Source: JANQQC01 sp965262255
Lineage (GTDB): Bacteria; Pseudomonadota; Alphaproteobacteria; Caulobacterales; Hyphomonadaceae
Length of the DNA stretch: 64,000 nt
Direction: 5' to 3'
Assembly (NCBI GenBank): GCA_965262255.1
Contig: OZ253505.1
Span: 248,001-312,000, forward strand
Shown here: positions 28,075-36,866 of the stretch, in pieces
Position numbering within the stretch: position 1 is the stretch's first letter
Layout: every line of letters starts with the position of its first letter
Translations under genes and position numbers: made by a program
Notes under the pieces: generated by a model
Seen by the model: only the letters and a program-made list of their open reading frames with translations
Told to the model about the DNA's origin: nothing
Databases searched by the model: none

Positions 28075-29058
28075 ATGATCAAACACTCAGTACTAGACAC
28101 AATTGGCAATACGCCATTGATCAGGTTGAACGCCGTTTCCGAAGAAACAGGCTGTGAAATCCTCGGTAAGGCAGAGTTCCTTAACCCCGGTCAGTCCGTC
28201 AAAGACCGCGCAGCCCTCGGAATCGTCAGAGCAGCCGAAGCTTCCGGCGAATTGCTACCCGGCGGAACAATCGTCGAAGGCACTGCTGGCAACACAGGCA
28301 TAGGACTTGCTTTAGTCGGAAATGCGCTCGGATACAAAACCATTATCGTGTTTCCGAGAACTCAAAGCCAAGAAAAGAAAGATGCAATTCGTATACTTGG
28401 TGCAAAGTTAGTCGAAGTCGATGCAGTCCCCTACTCCAACCCGAATCACTACGCTAGGTATTCCGGTCGATTAGCCGAAGAAACCGAAGGGGCGTTTTGG
28501 GCTAACCAGTTCGATAATGTCGCCAATAGAGAAACTCACGAAAAAACTACCGGCCCGGAAATTTTCAGTCAAACAAACGGCGAAGTAGATGGGTTTGTTT
28601 GCGCGGTGGGTTCTGGCGGAACGCTCGCGGGAGTAGGTTCTGCACTGCGTCGTATGAACCCAGAGATAAAGATCGGATTAGCCGACCCTGGCGGGGCATC
28701 CTTGTACAGTTATTACAACGACGGGGTACTTAAAGCAGAGGGAACCTCAATTACTGAAGGAATCGGACAGTCTCGCATAACGAAAAATCTAGAAGACTTA
28801 ATTGTCGACTTTCCCTATCGTGTTACCGATGAAGAAGCGCTAACGATACTGTTTAAACTGGTAACTGATGAAGGACTTTGCTTAGGAGGTTCCTCCGGAA
28901 TTAACATTGCAGGTGCGGTTAAAATGGCGCAAGAAATGGGGCCAGGACATACAATAGTGACGATCTTGTGCGATTACGGCAATCGGTACCAGTCAAAGCT
29001 CTATAACCCAGAATTTCTGCGAAGTCGCGATCTACCACTTCCTAGTTGGCTCAGTTGA
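28075..29058 (+). CDS. cysK: Cysteine synthase A
   Basis: Converts O-acetylserine and sulphide to cysteine with pyridoxal phosphate. The 327-residue protein has IGNTPLIRLN (about 11-20), the PLP lysine in NPGQSVKDRAA (Lys about 43), the TAGNTGIGLA substrate-binding block, the phosphate loop GSGGTLAG (about 182-189) and GGSSGINI near the C terminus. Length and motifs fit CysK/CBS-family enzymes. It heads a three-gene sulphur operon. Confidence 0.9.
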   Translation: MIKHSVLDTIGNTPLIRLNAVSEETGCEILGKAEFLNPGQSVKDRAALGIVRAAEASGELLPGGTIVEGTAGNTGIGLALVGNALGYKTIIVFPRTQSQEKKDAIRILGAKLVEVDAVPYSNPNHYARYSGRLAEETEGAFWANQFDNVANRETHEKTTGPEIFSQTNGEVDGFVCAVGSGGTLAGVGSALRRMNPEIKIGLADPGGASLYSYYNDGVLKAEGTSITEGIGQSRITKNLEDLIVDFPYRVTDEEALTILFKLVTDEGLCLGGSSGINIAGAVKMAQEMGPGHTIVTILCDYGNRYQSKLYNPEFLRSRDLPLPSWLS

Positions 29059-29063
29059 CGTTT

Positions 29064-29912
29064 ATGAATATACAGGATCCGCTTGTATCAGTTGAATGGC
29101 TCAAAGCACATTTAGAGTCTCCCAACTTAAAAATAGTTGACGGGACATGGATTCCGGACTGGGTTGCGCCGCAGGGGACGGCTAAATTGAAATACCAGGA
29201 GAAACATATACCTTCCGCTGTCTACTTCGACATTGACGAAATTTGCGACAAAAGTTCATATCTTCCGCATATGTTACCTTCTGAAGAGGTTTTCTCTAAC
29301 GAAGTCGGAAAACTTGGTATCAGCGAAAGCGACCACGTAATCGTCTACGACGATAATAACTATATGGCATCCGCAAGAGTTTGGTGGATGTTCCGTGCAA
29401 TGGGACACACCGACGTTCAAGTTCTCGACGGTGGATTCGCTGAGTGGGATTTGGAGTACGGTGAAATAGTTGAGCGAGAGACACAACAAGTTTCTAACTG
29501 CAAGTACAAAGCGCAGTTCAAGACTGACCTAGTAGAAAGTACCGTAACCATTCTAAATGACTACAACAATCCTAGTTTACAAATTTTTGATGCGCGACCT
29601 GATGGGCGTTTCAGAGGAGTAGAGCCTGAACCTCGAGACAACCTTTCTTCTGGACATATACCAAACAGCATTAACATTCCTCATAACAACCTGATCGACA
29701 GTAAAGGGAAAATTCGTAAATCTAAAGAACTTGAAGGTATCTTTGGCGATTTAACTGAAAGAATTATCTGCACATGCGGCTCAGGAGTATCCGCGGCAGT
29801 TCTTGCATTGGCGTTGGCAAGACTCGGCAAATTCAATGTATCCGTATATGATGGTTCTTGGTGCGCTTGGGCGCATAATTCTCAACATCCTATTGCTGTG
29901 GGTTCATCGTGA
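29064..29912 (+). CDS. sseA: 3-Mercaptopyruvate/thiosulphate sulphurtransferase (tandem rhodanese)
   Basis: The 282-residue protein has two rhodanese domains: an inactive N-terminal one with VDGTWIPDW and HIPSAVYFDID, and a C-terminal one with FDARPDGRF, GHIPNSINIPH and the active loop CGSGVSAAV, whose Cys and SGV pattern is typical of mercaptopyruvate sulphurtransferases. It starts six bases after cysK and overlaps the next gene (GTGA). The gene neighbourhood suggests a role in sulphur transfer during cysteine and methionine metabolism. Confidence 0.88.
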   Translation: MNIQDPLVSVEWLKAHLESPNLKIVDGTWIPDWVAPQGTAKLKYQEKHIPSAVYFDIDEICDKSSYLPHMLPSEEVFSNEVGKLGISESDHVIVYDDNNYMASARVWWMFRAMGHTDVQVLDGGFAEWDLEYGEIVERETQQVSNCKYKAQFKTDLVESTVTILNDYNNPSLQIFDARPDGRFRGVEPEPRDNLSSGHIPNSINIPHNNLIDSKGKIRKSKELEGIFGDLTERIICTCGSGVSAAVLALALARLGKFNVSVYDGSWCAWAHNSQHPIAVGSS

Positions 29913-31063
29913 CAGACAAAAAATTTGCAACACAAATCATTCATACCGAAGTCAGTAAAAAGCGTCGATCCGTTAACCCGCCGATTACTAGGGCATCGAC
30001 AGTTCTGTTTAACAACGAAACCGACCTGTACGGAACTAAACCAAACTACGGTCGATATGGTTTGGAAGTTCACCAAGAGCTTAAAGAGGCACTTTGTGAG
30101 TTAGAGCAAGCTAATTTTGTTGCTTTGACTAGTTCAGGTTTAACAGCCTGCTCATTGTCTTTAGCAAGTTTCGTTCAGTCTGGTGACCACATACTTGTCA
30201 ACGACACGATATATAAACCGACCCGTCGGTTCTGTTATCGAGCATTAAGAAAAATGGGCGTACAAGTTACAAGGTACCCGGCACGAATAGGAACCGAAAT
30301 CGAAAAACTAATTCAGCCAAACACCAAAGTCATTTATATAGAATCGCCAGGATCCTTAACCTTTGAACTTGTTGATGTCCAAGCGATCACAGAGGTAGCA
30401 AAATCTAAGGGTATCGTAACAATTAGTGATAACACTTGGGGTGCGGGTGTTTTTCACAAGCCTCTGAGTCTTGGGATTGATGTATCAGTGCAGTCGCTGA
30501 CTAAGTACCCTGTCGGTCACGCTGATGCATTTGGCGGCGCGGTTATGACCCAAGATAAGCAATTATTTAAGCAAATACAAGCAATGGCACAAGACTGGGG
30601 TCTCTCCTATAGCCCTGATGACGCATATCTAGCGCTACGCGGACTCCGAACCATTGAAACTCGAATGAAGGCGCACGAAAAAGCCGCATTGGAAATTGCA
30701 ATTTGGCTAAAAAACAAATCTGACAAGGTTGAGAAAGTTCTGCATCCCGGTCTTTCTGATCACGAAGATCACCATATATGGCAACGTGACTATACGGGAT
30801 CATGTGGCTTATTTGGAATAGTCCTTCAACCATTCAATCAGGAAGCACTCACAAAGGCTTTTGCTTCACTTCAGTTTATTCGAATGGGATTCTCATATGG
30901 AGGTTATGAAAGTCTTCTTATTCCATCTGATCCGCAACTTGAACGTAGTGAAGGCGATTGGACTGAAACCAAGGTCGGCCCGCTGTTGCGACTTCACATT
31001 GGCCTCGAAGACACAGAAGACCTAAAGGACGAATTGGGAAGATTCTTGGATAATCTTCAGTAA
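29909..31063 (+). CDS. metC: Cystathionine beta-lyase (Cys/Met PLP-dependent enzyme)
   Basis: The 384-residue protein has the family blocks NPPITRASTVLF, YGRYGLEVHQEL, LTSSGLTACSLS, ESPGSLTFEL, DNTWGAGVF and the PLP lysine in SVQSLTKYPVGHAD (Lys about 199). The SPGSLTFE and YGRYG variants fit MetC-type beta-lyases better than MetB or MetZ. It begins with a GTG that overlaps the sulphurtransferase stop. It would cleave cystathionine to homocysteine, pyruvate and ammonia. Confidence 0.88.
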   Translation: MTDKKFATQIIHTEVSKKRRSVNPPITRASTVLFNNETDLYGTKPNYGRYGLEVHQELKEALCELEQANFVALTSSGLTACSLSLASFVQSGDHILVNDTIYKPTRRFCYRALRKMGVQVTRYPARIGTEIEKLIQPNTKVIYIESPGSLTFELVDVQAITEVAKSKGIVTISDNTWGAGVFHKPLSLGIDVSVQSLTKYPVGHADAFGGAVMTQDKQLFKQIQAMAQDWGLSYSPDDAYLALRGLRTIETRMKAHEKAALEIAIWLKNKSDKVEKVLHPGLSDHEDHHIWQRDYTGSCGLFGIVLQPFNQEALTKAFASLQFIRMGFSYGGYESLLIPSDPQLERSEGDWTETKVGPLLRLHIGLEDTEDLKDELGRFLDNLQ

Positions 31064-31104
31064 TCTCATTACAAGGTTACCCGGCCCGAAGTCAATTACC
31101 AAAC

Positions 31105-31182
31105 TGGTCGGAGCGATAGGATTCGAACCTACGACCCCCGGTCCCCCAGACCGGTGCGCTAACCGGGCTGCGCCACGCTCCG
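31105..31182 (-). tRNA. tRNA-Pro, anticodon GGG
   Basis: The minus strand folds into a standard cloverleaf: acceptor CGGAGCG paired with CGCTCCG, anticodon arm CCGGT-CTGGGGG-ACCGG with anticodon GGG, T arm GTAGG-TTCGAAT-CCTAT, discriminator A and an encoded CCA. The total is 78 bases including CCA. In many Alphaproteobacteria a tRNA-Pro lies close to the merR-ihfA-fabH-plsX block, as here. Confidence 0.97.
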
Positions 31183-31306
31183 AACAATTTATCACCGTAG
31201 ATACAGCAAAATTTCAGTTTTGTAAACCAAGATAACATTGATCTCGTAGAAAACTATACTGGCGTAAGCAAAATCTGCCTATCATAAACGCCTCAACAAA
31301 GTCTTT

Positions 31307-32440
31307 CTATCGCTTGACTCGTTCTTCCTTGTACTTAGACTTCAAAAACCTACGCTCTTTAGTGTACTCGGCTCTGACATATGGCTTGATAGCAGTTTTC
31401 ACCTCTTTCGTTAATCGATCAGCGTTCAAAGTCAGAATGTACTGTTGATTTTCAGTAAAATTGGCTTCATTCAACAAATACATGATATTCTTGGCCAGTG
31501 TGTCTTGGTCGACTTCAAAAATATTATCGTGGATAAGCAGTCCGAGATGCTGCTTAACAGTATATTCATTTAACAGCAAAGCAAGGTCATAAATGAAAAC
31601 TTTCTCTCTTTCGATGCTATGACTTCCATCGTCGTCTATTCGTAATTCAATGTCAATTATTCTTTTAAATCTTGTCTTTTTTACCTCAAAGGAAGCACGA
31701 CGGTTTCCTAGAACGATTTTATGAATGTCTAGGATTGTTTGCTCCACCGAATCCAATAAATCTTTTTTCTCTAATATTGCCGATCGCAACTCTATGAGAC
31801 TTCTTTCCTTATTCAACTTCGTACGCGCTCTCTCTATGACCAGATGATCATATTTTGTAATGAACTCCTTCAGTTCATTAAATTCCTCGCACTTAACTTG
31901 ATATGTCGAATAGATTTGATTTATATTTTTTAAATTTTCATCATTATCAAGCAGTCGCAATTTAGATTCGTGCTGTCCATTTAATTCAGATAGTTCTAGG
32001 TGAAGTTTATCGATCTGACTCTTTAATTCTTCTTTTTTCTCTTGAATCAACTTATTTTGAAATTCCTGTATCTCGCTTTGAAACTCAATAACTTCGCTGA
32101 GATCACGATTTACACAGTCACCTAATCGACTATTGATTCTTTGGTAATACTCCGTAACCTCGTCTAGGTCAATAGGACTTTTTGAATCAATTAGCTTTGT
32201 AGCGTTATATTTTTGAATATAAACATATTTCTCACGCTGTTTTCTCTCAATCAGATTTTCCAATTCGATTATCTGATCTTTAACATGCTCGTATCCAGTC
32301 AGATTTTCAAGAGCCGCGATACCTTCTTTGATAGACTTAACTTCCCGATCGAGCTCGTTCAAATCAGCACGAGCAAAACCGATATCCTTTCGACGAACTA
32401 ACCGTACGCTTTTTTCAACTTTCTGAACAGACTCAGACAC
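31307..32440 (-). pseudogene. C-terminal part of a DUF2326-type ABC-3C ATPase, detached by an insertion
   Basis: This 377-codon frame is mostly coiled coil (Glu/Lys/Leu-rich helices, about residues 20-230) and ends in a domain with FIYDLALLLNEY and LGLLIHDNIFEVDQ (about 285-325), the C-terminal half of SMC/RecN-like DUF2326 ATPases; LGLLIHDN is the D-loop region. It has no P-loop. The matching N-terminal part with Walker A lies at 34653-35354 on the same strand. Between them is the element 32439-34741. The apparent GTG start sits inside the inverted repeat of that element, so it is not a natural start. Confidence 0.8.
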
Positions 32441-32455
32441 ATATTGCAGAGATTT
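32439..32455 (+). repeat. Left terminal inverted repeat, 17 bp
   Basis: ACATATTGCAGAGATTT, the exact reverse complement of 34725-34741. Flanking bases do not continue the match on either side. Confidence 0.85.
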
Positions 32456-32528
32456 AGGTCTTCACAAAAAGAGGAAGATCGTCCATACTGTAGGTTCGAA
32501 TACAACCCAAACAGCAGGAGATCTTCCC

Positions 32529-33548
32529 ATGGGCAATTTATCACAAAAATCGAATGTTGCAAAACAGAACGCCCCTCGAATTTACGATACGGCCTCCATT
32601 CGTAGCTTATCGATAGAAGAACAAGTCCGATTTCGGAGAGAAAAGGTTGAAACTTGGGATCGGATACGGCAATCGGGCAGAACGGCGGAAGACGCGGCAG
32701 AGCAGGTCGGTATTCCCGTCAGGACTTTGTATGAGTGGAAAAGGAAGCCGATACCGGAGTCGACGCGCCCGCACAAAGTGAGAACTCGGGAGAATCAGGA
32801 ACAATACGATGAACAGAAAAATAAAGTTTATGAATTCCGCAAGAAGTTCAAGTCGTGGGGTGGTAAAAAGCTCCATACCTATATGGAAAGACTCGGATAC
32901 GAGATCAAACGTTCAAAAGTCTGTCGCATAATTTCGGAGTTGATCCGCGAGAAAAAGATCAAGTCGTATTACAGTGGAACTTTTGCGAAGGCACGAGACA
33001 GCAATACAGGAAAAGCTCCCCGAACGTATGCGATTCCTCTTCCGGAATTGCTAATAAGTAGTTGGCCTGGCGAAGTCGTTCAGATAGATACTCTACATTT
33101 CCGCGTAGGACCAGACCGTTTCCTTTATATAGTCAATGCCATCTGCATCTATTCAAAACTGGCATTTTCACATGTGTTTGAGGCCCATACAGCGAAGAAC
33201 TCTGCTTATCTCCTCAAAAAACTGATCCGGCGAGCGCCATTTGAAGTTCAAGCGGTGCAAACAGACCAAGGCACTGAGTTTAGAGCAGCATTTGAACAGG
33301 CCTGTCAGGACAAGGGCATAACCTTTTATCTTAACGATCCTCGTTCGCCGACAGAAAACGCTTTTGTCGAACGCTTTAATAAGACCATGAGAGATGACTT
33401 CCTGTCCAAAGAAAATTTGCCTTTGGACAATCTCAAAGCCCTGAACAGAAGACTCGACAAATTCATTGAGTTCTTCAATACACAGCGACCTTACGAGACA
33501 ATCGATAATCTAACTCCCATGGCTTACTTTCAACAATGTTGCAGTTAA
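32529..33548 (+). CDS. DDE transposase, IS481/IS3-type integrase core
   Basis: The 339-residue protein has an N-terminal helix-turn-helix (TAEDAAEQVGIPVRTLYEWK, about 52-71), an HTH_29-like second DNA-binding region and a retroviral-type integrase core with the catalytic triad D187 (QIDTLHF), D246 (QTDQGTEF) and E281 (NAFVERFNKT), giving the D-D(34)-E spacing of this superfamily. The frame is intact, with AGGAG upstream of the ATG, so the enzyme may be active. A partial, degenerate second copy of its 3' end lies at 33939-34068. Confidence 0.9.
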   Translation: MGNLSQKSNVAKQNAPRIYDTASIRSLSIEEQVRFRREKVETWDRIRQSGRTAEDAAEQVGIPVRTLYEWKRKPIPESTRPHKVRTRENQEQYDEQKNKVYEFRKKFKSWGGKKLHTYMERLGYEIKRSKVCRIISELIREKKIKSYYSGTFAKARDSNTGKAPRTYAIPLPELLISSWPGEVVQIDTLHFRVGPDRFLYIVNAICIYSKLAFSHVFEAHTAKNSAYLLKKLIRRAPFEVQAVQTDQGTEFRAAFEQACQDKGITFYLNDPRSPTENAFVERFNKTMRDDFLSKENLPLDNLKALNRRLDKFIEFFNTQRPYETIDNLTPMAYFQQCCS

Positions 33549-33938
33549 TAAGTAACTTTAGCGCTTGTCTGAATACTTGACCAAAGTAATGCGATCCCAA
33601 GGGCTTCTAAACTCCCTTGGGATCGCTCGTCAAATCCTGCGACCAGCAACAAAAATCGGTCAAAAAATTATTGGGGGCAGGCAAATGACTGGAGAATAAT
33701 AACATACCTATGGCAATTACAGAAAAATATTCCCTGATGAGCGTATTAACTGCTATTCAATCCCGCTTATACATCAGCAACTCCCAATCTTTCTTTGCGA
33801 AAAAACTCTTCTTTACCTGTCCACAACGTGAGCTACTGTATCGCGAATTCGCTTCCGTATAAGTTGATACTTGTGAAAAAACCTTAGTACGGAACTGAAA
33901 CCTATAGCCCAAGGCCCGATTTCGCGTCCAAAAAATGG
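33420..33938 (+). repeat. Tandem duplication, unit 1
   Basis: About 519 bases, beginning inside the last 130 bases of the transposase gene (CCTTTGGACAATCTC) and running to the CGATTTCGCGTCC block before 33938. Unit 2 follows directly, at an offset of about 520 bases. Outside a 60-base core the two units differ at many positions. Confidence 0.85.
33591..33690 (+). ncRNA. Candidate structured element, copy 1
   Basis: A 13-bp perfect stem (33591-33603 with 33614-33626, loop of ten) is followed by a 60-base core (33631-33690) that can form nested pairs CCTGC/GCAGG and GACC/GGTC. The core is 59/60 identical to 34151-34210 while the flanks have drifted. Whether it acts as RNA, a terminator or a transposase-binding DNA site is unknown; there is no T run after the first stem. 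Confidence 0.35.
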
Positions 33939-34460
33939 CCTTTAGACAATCTCATAGCAGTGAATAGAAGACTCGACACATTCATAGAGTTCTTCAATAC
34001 AAAACGACCGTAGGAGACAATCGATAACCTTACACCAATGACCTATTTTCAACAATGTTGCAATTAACAAGTACCTTTACCGATCCTCTGAAAACTTGAC
34101 CACAGAAGGGCGAACCCAAGGGGTTGCAACACTCCCTTGGGTTCGCTCGCCAAATCCTGCGACCATCAACAAAAATCGGTCAAAAAATTATTGGGGGCAG
34201 GCAAATGACTAGGGGATAATAACACACCAATGAGAATCGCAGTGAAGAATTGTCCACGATGAGCGTATTCTCTGCTATTCAATCCCGCTGATACATCAGC
34301 AACTCGCAATCGTGCTTCACAAAGAAATTCTCCTTAATCTATCGACAACGTTAGCTACTGTACTGCGAAATCGCTTCCGTAAAAGTTGACACTCGTGCTG
34401 AAACCTCAGTGCGAAACTGAAAGGGTTAGTCCAAGGCCCGATTTCGCGTCCAGAAAATGG
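33939..34460 (+). repeat. Tandem duplication, unit 2 (degenerate)
   Basis: Second copy of the 520-base unit, starting CCTTTAGACAATCTC. The transposase-derived part contains a nonsense change (ACCTTACGAG in unit 1, ACCGTAGGAG here), so it codes for nothing. It ends at the GTCCAGAAAATGG block near 34460, after which sequence is unique up to the right inverted repeat. Confidence 0.85.
34110..34210 (+). ncRNA. Candidate structured element, copy 2
   Basis: Same arrangement as at 33591-33690: stem 34110-34122 with 34134-34146, and core 34151-34210. Relative to copy 1, one base pair in the stem has changed on both sides (T-A to A-T), so pairing is preserved, and the loop has changed freely. This argues for selection on the structure. 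Confidence 0.35.
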
Positions 34461-34652
34461 CTCAATAAAGCGAGTAAAGTCCAAATCTTTCAACAAAATC
34501 TCTTTTGTCCACAGTTCAACATAAAAACCAGGGTTCCTAACCTCGTTCTTGTCATCCCCGATCGAGAACAAACTATTCTTTTTGTTAATCTGGTTTGCTG
34601 TTCCTTGGTCTAGGCTTCCTGTTTCAGAAACCCAAAATCTATTTAAATTTTA

Positions 34653-35354
34653 TCAAAAAATCGTATTCGTCTCTTGTTTTTTGTAACCTTTACAGGTAAC
34701 ATAATCCCCACTACAGTAACTCTCAAATCTCTGCAATATGTCCCGAGGCAGGACATTCCTTATATCCTTATCGTATTCACTAATCTTATCGGTTAAGCAT
34801 TTAACTTTCTGATAAAGAGATAAATTTAAGTCAAGTAAGTAAATGTGAGGGGAATAGTCGTCTGGAACCCTTCGTCTAATGTCGAAACAACCGACAATCG
34901 ACTCGAATTTTGATCGTTCATCCCGAATCAATGGACCGAGAAACGATCGGAATGAGGGGGCGGTTTCGGTCGCTGAAGTAAACATTTTTGTTTCGATGAA
35001 TTCCTTGGCATCGTCTAACTTTTCGAATTTTGTAACACTGTCGTGCGTCAAAATGGTTGGTCGCTCTGAATCAGATAACGAACGCTTAATTGTCAGTTGT
35101 TCCGAGTTTACCTCGATATCTAAACAAACATGCGTATTTTCTGATAACGTTGAAGTAGGTATTAGGTTAAGACGGCTGGTGGTTTTTTGCTTTAACAAGG
35201 CAAAATTGACAAACTCAATGGAAAGTGTTTTGCCAACTCCATTGTTCTTGTCACTTGAGCTATCTTCGACACCTAGAATAAAATTCACACCATCTTTGAA
35301 GTCGACAGGGTCAATTGAGTCCGGTTCAGTATATAGTCGACGGATTCTAAACAT
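34653..35354 (-). pseudogene. N-terminal part of the DUF2326-type ABC-3C ATPase
   Basis: The frame starts MFRIRRLYTEPDSIDPVDF, then FILGVEDSSSDKNNGVGKT (about residues 29-47) with the Walker A pattern NGVGKT of DUF2326 ATPases, and a coiled-coil start near 180-205. The last 30 or so residues are encoded by the insertion element, and the frame stops at 34653. The remaining coiled coil and the D-loop domain lie at 31307-32440. As it stands no complete ATPase can be made. It overlaps the preceding gene by eight bases. Confidence 0.8.
34725..34741 (-). repeat. Right terminal inverted repeat, 17 bp
   Basis: AAATCTCTGCAATATGT, exact reverse complement of 32439-32455. On the minus strand it interrupts the ATPase reading frame. 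Confidence 0.85.
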
Positions 35355-35583
35355 TTTTAACGATATAGGGTGGAGAAAAATCAGCGAGGCCTAAGGCATA
35401 CATGAATGTCATGGCCATATATATTCTGTTGGGTGAAAACCACTTCTCATCCTTAAAATGAACTGCAACATCGAAAATACTCAAACGAAGAGTATCACGA
35501 TCGTCCATTAGCTTCAGAATCTTGTAAGCAACGCAAGGAGGCGCTGCACTGAGGTCTTCGCCAAGTTCAAACAGGTTCAACAT
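35347..35583 (-). CDS. ABC-three-component system middle component (MC6-like)
   Basis: A 78-residue protein with a C-terminal pattern RIYMAMTFMYALGLAD (about 53-68), which resembles the end of small middle components of ABC-3C systems. It overlaps the start of the DUF2326 ATPase gene, the usual arrangement in these systems. The third part, a larger effector gene, would be expected upstream on the minus strand but only a VapB-like antitoxin is found there. ABC-3C systems are thought to act in phage defence; this one is inactivated. Confidence 0.6.
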   Translation of the reverse strand: MLNLFELGEDLSAAPPCVAYKILKLMDDRDTLRLSIFDVAVHFKDEKWFSPNRIYMAMTFMYALGLADFSPPYIVKNV

Positions 35584-35690
35584 TTATTACCTCCGTGTTC
35601 TGCACATTGTTGCACGGTATAAGCTTGTGAATGATTCAGAATCAAATCACCGCAAGAACGTGTGTACATGTTCAGATATGTAAACTCATA

Positions 35691-35891
35691 TCATTTTTCT
35701 TTTTCAAAAGGACAATTCGGGGTCAATCTGAATTCTCGTTCAGTTCCACCTAACTCTACTAAACGTTTAGCCGATTCGTAAACCAGCATTCTTTCCAAAG
35801 CAGTCTTTATAAGGAGCTCCGCCTCACTGATATTCGTGAGTTCCATTGCTTCTTCAAAAAGCTTGTCATCGATTGTGACTGTAGCTTTCAT
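35691..35891 (-). CDS. VapB-like antitoxin without adjacent toxin
   Basis: About 66 residues from the ATG at 35891: MKATVTIDDKLFEEAMEL, then a helix ending ESAKRLVELGGTE. It aligns end to end with the antitoxin at 36867-37064 (MKTTLTIDDKLLDEAKVL, EAAKRLSELGGTE). The N-terminal strand and two helices form a ribbon-helix-helix DNA-binding fold; the acidic/Gly tail would bind a VapC toxin. No PIN-domain gene lies next to it. A longer frame begins at 35903. Confidence 0.75.
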   Translation of the reverse strand: MKATVTIDDKLFEEAMELTNISEAELLIKTALERMLVYESAKRLVELGGTEREFRLTPNCPFEKEK

Positions 35892-36152
35892 ATTGGTATC
35901 CAAAGGTTGATAAGAAGGCTGTTACACTTTCAGTATTACACTATCATTAACATATATCACTATTTAACAGATACTACAACGCTTTTGCGCTCAGCCGAAT
36001 TCTCGAAACTCGGTTTCTTTGACAACATCATTCGTTCAAATCTCAATAATTTTTGATCTACCGCGGGTATGAGGGTGATCAGACAAATTCTAGCTCACTA
36101 TAACATATCAAGGGCCATCATAGTGACTATTTCGATTGATATCTACTATAGG

Positions 36153-36353
36153 TCATTCGTCTTCCTCATAAATTTGTCTTAACGTACGGTAGAAATCTTC
36201 CAATCTGCCTGTAGTCCGATACTCCCGTTCGCCACGTTCGTACGCAACAATATACTCTACCGAACGTTTTTACAGCATAGACGTATCAGTGATTCCAGAT
36301 GCGAATTTCGCTTCTTCCACTAATTTGTCATCTAACGTAACAGTCAGTTTCAT
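36153..36353 (-). pseudogene. VapB-like antitoxin with an internal stop
   Basis: On the minus strand ATG at 36351-36353 opens MKLTVTLDDKLVEEAKF, then a TAA replaces the residue before KRSVEYIVAYERGEREY, and the frame continues to a stop at 36153 after RTLRQIYEEDE. It is closely related to the intact antitoxin at 37107-37310 (MKLSVTLDEEL, RAIEYIVAYESAEREY, RTLRRLYDGEE). One nonsense codon is the only visible lesion. No toxin gene adjoins. Confidence 0.8.
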
Positions 36354-36467
36354 AGTAATACCTAACTTCTTGCCATACTTTTGGTAAGGTTTTTGTTATC
36401 ATCTGTCTACGCCCCTCATTGGCGAGGAATACCTAAATGAAGTAACTCTAAGCTCTTTCCCTAGCGA

Positions 36468-36863
36468 TTACAAGCGATCGTAACCGTTGGGTAGATAAGC
36501 AACACCAAGTTCAGATGCCATCCTTTTTAAGCGTTTGTCGCTTGTCCAGAGTAGAGTATTCGGAGTAATCTGTGTCGAAGCTAAAAGATGGCAGTCCACG
36601 AAACCAATACCTTTGCCGTATAGTTTACGCTGTCTCACAAATTTAAGAACAAAATCTTGCCGAGCCACTTCAACAGTTGGCAATCCCTTCATAGTTTCAA
36701 GAACTTCATTTCGATTTCCTAGGTTTCCTATTGCAACCTCTCCAACGATGTAAGGGTGACAACATATATTTGGAAGTTTTAACAGATCAGTAACTGAAAT
36801 ATCCTTAATTTCAAAATGATCAATCCAAACAGATGAATCAATTAACAACTGTGATGTAGACAT
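36468..36863 (-). CDS. vapC: VapC-type PIN-domain ribonuclease toxin
   Basis: The 131-residue protein has PIN-domain acidic residues in LIDSSVWIDHF (Asp8), the conserved Glu in IVGEVAIGN (about 42), and GFVDCHLLAST (Asp about 90) followed by LWTSDKRL (Asp about 109). Such toxins cut RNA, often initiator tRNA, when free of antitoxin. It follows its antitoxin vapB (36867-37064) by two bases on the minus strand. Confidence 0.88.
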   Translation of the reverse strand: MSTSQLLIDSSVWIDHFEIKDISVTDLLKLPNICCHPYIVGEVAIGNLGNRNEVLETMKGLPTVEVARQDFVLKFVRQRKLYGKGIGFVDCHLLASTQITPNTLLWTSDKRLKRMASELGVAYLPNGYDRL

Positions 36864-36866
36864 TTG

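Larger units (their letters stand above)
32439..34741. mobile_element. 2.3-kb insertion element with 17-bp terminal inverted repeats, IS481/IS3-like transposase
   Basis: Bounded by perfect inverted repeats (32439-32455 and 34725-34741) lying exactly at the break between the two halves of the DUF2326 ATPase gene. It carries one transposase gene (32529-33548) followed by a 520-bp tandem duplication (33420-34460) that repeats the transposase 3' end and a non-coding structured segment. No target-site duplication is obvious, and simple removal of everything from repeat to repeat leaves the host gene off by one base, so the exact insertion chemistry is unclear. Confidence 0.7.

Noticed and set aside
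32439..34741. Target-site duplication flanking the insertion element
   Set aside because: The bases outside the inverted repeats (CAGAC on the left, CCCGA on the right) do not form a direct repeat, so none is claimed.
34879..35394. Plus-strand frame of 171 codons opposite the DUF2326 ATPase fragment
   Set aside because: The minus strand here carries the Walker A part of the ATPase with clear family motifs; the plus-strand frame has none.
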